The notes below the pieces were generated by a model, which did no database searches, was not told where the DNA came from, and saw only the letters and a program-made list of their open reading frames with translations. Source: Pseudomonas sp. Ant30-3 (GTDB lineage Bacteria; Pseudomonadota; Gammaproteobacteria; Pseudomonadales; Pseudomonadaceae). Taken from it: a DNA stretch of 64,000 nt. Position 1 is the stretch's first letter; each line of letters begins with the position of its first letter. Made by a program: the position numbers and the translations under genes. This document shows, piece after piece, positions 63,068 through 64,000 of the stretch. The stretch is from contig NZ_JMCL01000031.1 of the NCBI RefSeq assembly GCF_000690905.1, positions 1-64,000 of the forward strand, in the 5' to 3' direction.

Positions 63068-64000
63068 TCAACGAATTTGTGGGCCGATGAATCGGCTCTT
63101 GGCTTCAACGTGAATCCCGGCGTCGTCGGCATCCTTGAGGATGAATTTCACCTCGTTGGTGCTCGACGGCAGCTTTTCCGGCGCCATGGAGAGCTCAACC
63201 GGCTGACTGAAGATTTCTCCGGCGGCGACTTTTATTTCTCGTCTGCCCTGCAGTTTGAGATCCGGCAGACCGACCGCGTCCAGCAGGTAAGTGTGATCGC
63301 GCTGGTCTTTGTTCATGATCTTCAGGCTGTAGACGTTCTCGATCCGGCCTTCGGCGTTTTCGCGGTACAGCACGCGATCCTTGCTGACGTCGAAGCCCAC
63401 CAGCGAACGCATGAAAAACGCACCCGCGAGCAGCGCCATCATGGTCAGCAAGACCACGGCGTAACCGATCAGGCGCGGCCGCAGTTTATTGGTTTTCTGC
63501 CCCGACAGGTTGTGCTCGGTGGTATAGCTGATCAGGCCGCGCGGGTAGTCCATCTTGTCCATGATGCTGTCGCAGGCATCAATACAGGCGGCACAGCCGA
63601 TGCATTCGACTTGCAGGCCATCGCGGATATCGATGCCGGTCGGGCAGACTTGAACGCACATTGTGCAGTCGATGCAATCGCCCAGCCCCATGGCCTTGTA
63701 GTCAACGCCTTTCTTGCGCGGACCACGGGACTCGCCGCGACGCGGATCGTAGGAAACGATCAAGGTGTCCTTGTCGAACATCACGCTCTGAAAACGCGCG
63801 TAAGGGCACATGTAAATGCACACTTGCTCACGCAGCCAGCCGGCATTGCCGTACGTGGCGAGGGTGAAGAAACCGACCCAGAAATACGACCAGCCATCAG
63901 CCTGGCCAGTGAAAAAGTCGAGGGTCAACTCGCGGATCGGCGAGAAATAGCCGACGAAGGTCATGCCGGTGGCGAAACCGATCAGCAACCACAAGGTGTG
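63068..64000 (-). CDS. ccoG: Cbb3 oxidase accessory ferredoxin CcoG (partial, N-terminus beyond the window)
   Basis: CcoG is a membrane-bound polyferredoxin that reduces Cu(II) for cbb3 oxidase assembly. The open frame runs to the window edge without a true start; the visible 310 or so residues are the C-terminal two thirds. They include membrane helices (WSYFWVGFFTLATYGNAGWL and VVLLTMMALLAGAFF), the conserved EQVCIYMCPYARFQSVMFD, and two 4Fe-4S motifs (CIDCTMCVQVCP and CIGCAACIDACD). A C-terminal immunoglobulin-like domain (about the last 110 residues) ends in FIGPQIR. ccoH follows after 11 bp. The ccoNOQP structural genes are expected just beyond 64000. Confidence 0.95.
   Translation of the reverse strand, partial: HTLWLLIGFATGMTFVGYFSPIRELTLDFFTGQADGWSYFWVGFFTLATYGNAGWLREQVCIYMCPYARFQSVMFDKDTLIVSYDPRRGESRGPRKKGVDYKAMGLGDCIDCTMCVQVCPTGIDIRDGLQVECIGCAACIDACDSIMDKMDYPRGLISYTTEHNLSGQKTNKLRPRLIGYAVVLLTMMALLAGAFFMRSLVGFDVSKDRVLYRENAEGRIENVYSLKIMNKDQRDHTYLLDAVGLPDLKLQGRREIKVAAGEIFSQPVELSMAPEKLPSSTNEVKFILKDADDAGIHVEAKSRFIGPQIR

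Overview
This is a chromosomal window from a Pseudomonas of the P. fluorescens type. The evidence is the high-GC coding sequence, the cmaX-crfX-cmpX-sigX-oprF locus, the ppsR/ppsA pair, the anr-hemN-cco block, and numerous intergenic palindromes of the Pseudomonas REP type. Almost every open frame belongs to a recognisable housekeeping or metabolic family. I see no prophage, insertion sequence, CRISPR array, tRNA or rRNA gene. The only RNA gene I can support is ffs (4.5S RNA).

Layout. 1-1.7 kb: prpD, the end of a propionate/2-methylcitrate operon. 1.8-5.2 kb: the divergent pair ppsR and ppsA. 5.4-11 kb: an alpha/beta hydrolase, rraA, and the cell-envelope stress locus cmaX-crfX-cmpX-sigX-oprF. 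11-21.2 kb (minus strand): a nitrate-assimilation cluster made of three transcripts: FAD reductase-nasA-cobA; nitrate transporter plus a PP2C-kinase fusion; and nasS-nasT. 21.4-30.4 kb: pyrD, rmf, rlmKL, a membrane diguanylate cyclase, dacB and a YggL protein. 30.6-40.1 kb: purine catabolism (BenE-type transporter, GntR regulator, guaD, xdhC, xdhB, xdhA, second GntR regulator). 40.1-56 kb: smc, zipA, ligA, a zinc peptidase, ffs, a periplasmic binding protein, dnaX, ybaB, an MDR reductase, recR and an acyl-CoA dehydrogenase. 56-64 kb (minus strand): apt, anr, hemN, a TauE/SafE-like membrane protein, and ccoS, ccoI, ccoH and ccoG (cbb3 oxidase maturation; ccoG is cut by the window edge).

The most striking regulatory structure is in the nitrate cluster. 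Each of its three transcripts starts with a sigma-54 type -24/-12 element, then two small hairpins with hexanucleotide loops (A at loop position 1, G at position 4), then an intrinsic terminator ahead of the first gene. This is the expected target of an ANTAR antiterminator, and nasT, encoded in the cluster, is an ANTAR protein. The genes would therefore need both nitrogen limitation (sigma-54, presumably NtrC) and nitrate (NasS releasing NasT). The cluster encodes nitrate uptake, nitrate reductase and a siroheme-precursor methylase, but only a half-length NirB-like reductase and no siroheme nitrite reductase.

Other regulatory signals read from the sequence are: a paired TGAC-N6-GTCA operator between xdhA and its GntR neighbour, an ATTGT-N2-ACAAT palindrome ahead of the other GntR gene, a perfect Anr box ahead of hemN, a ppsA terminator whose arms are separated by a REP pair, a 105-bp tandem duplication carrying a REP after ligA, and clusters of hairpins in the 529-bp rmf-rlmKL gap. 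Starts were chosen from Shine-Dalgarno position and family length; several genes use TTG or GTG (ppsA, sigX, smc, xdhA).
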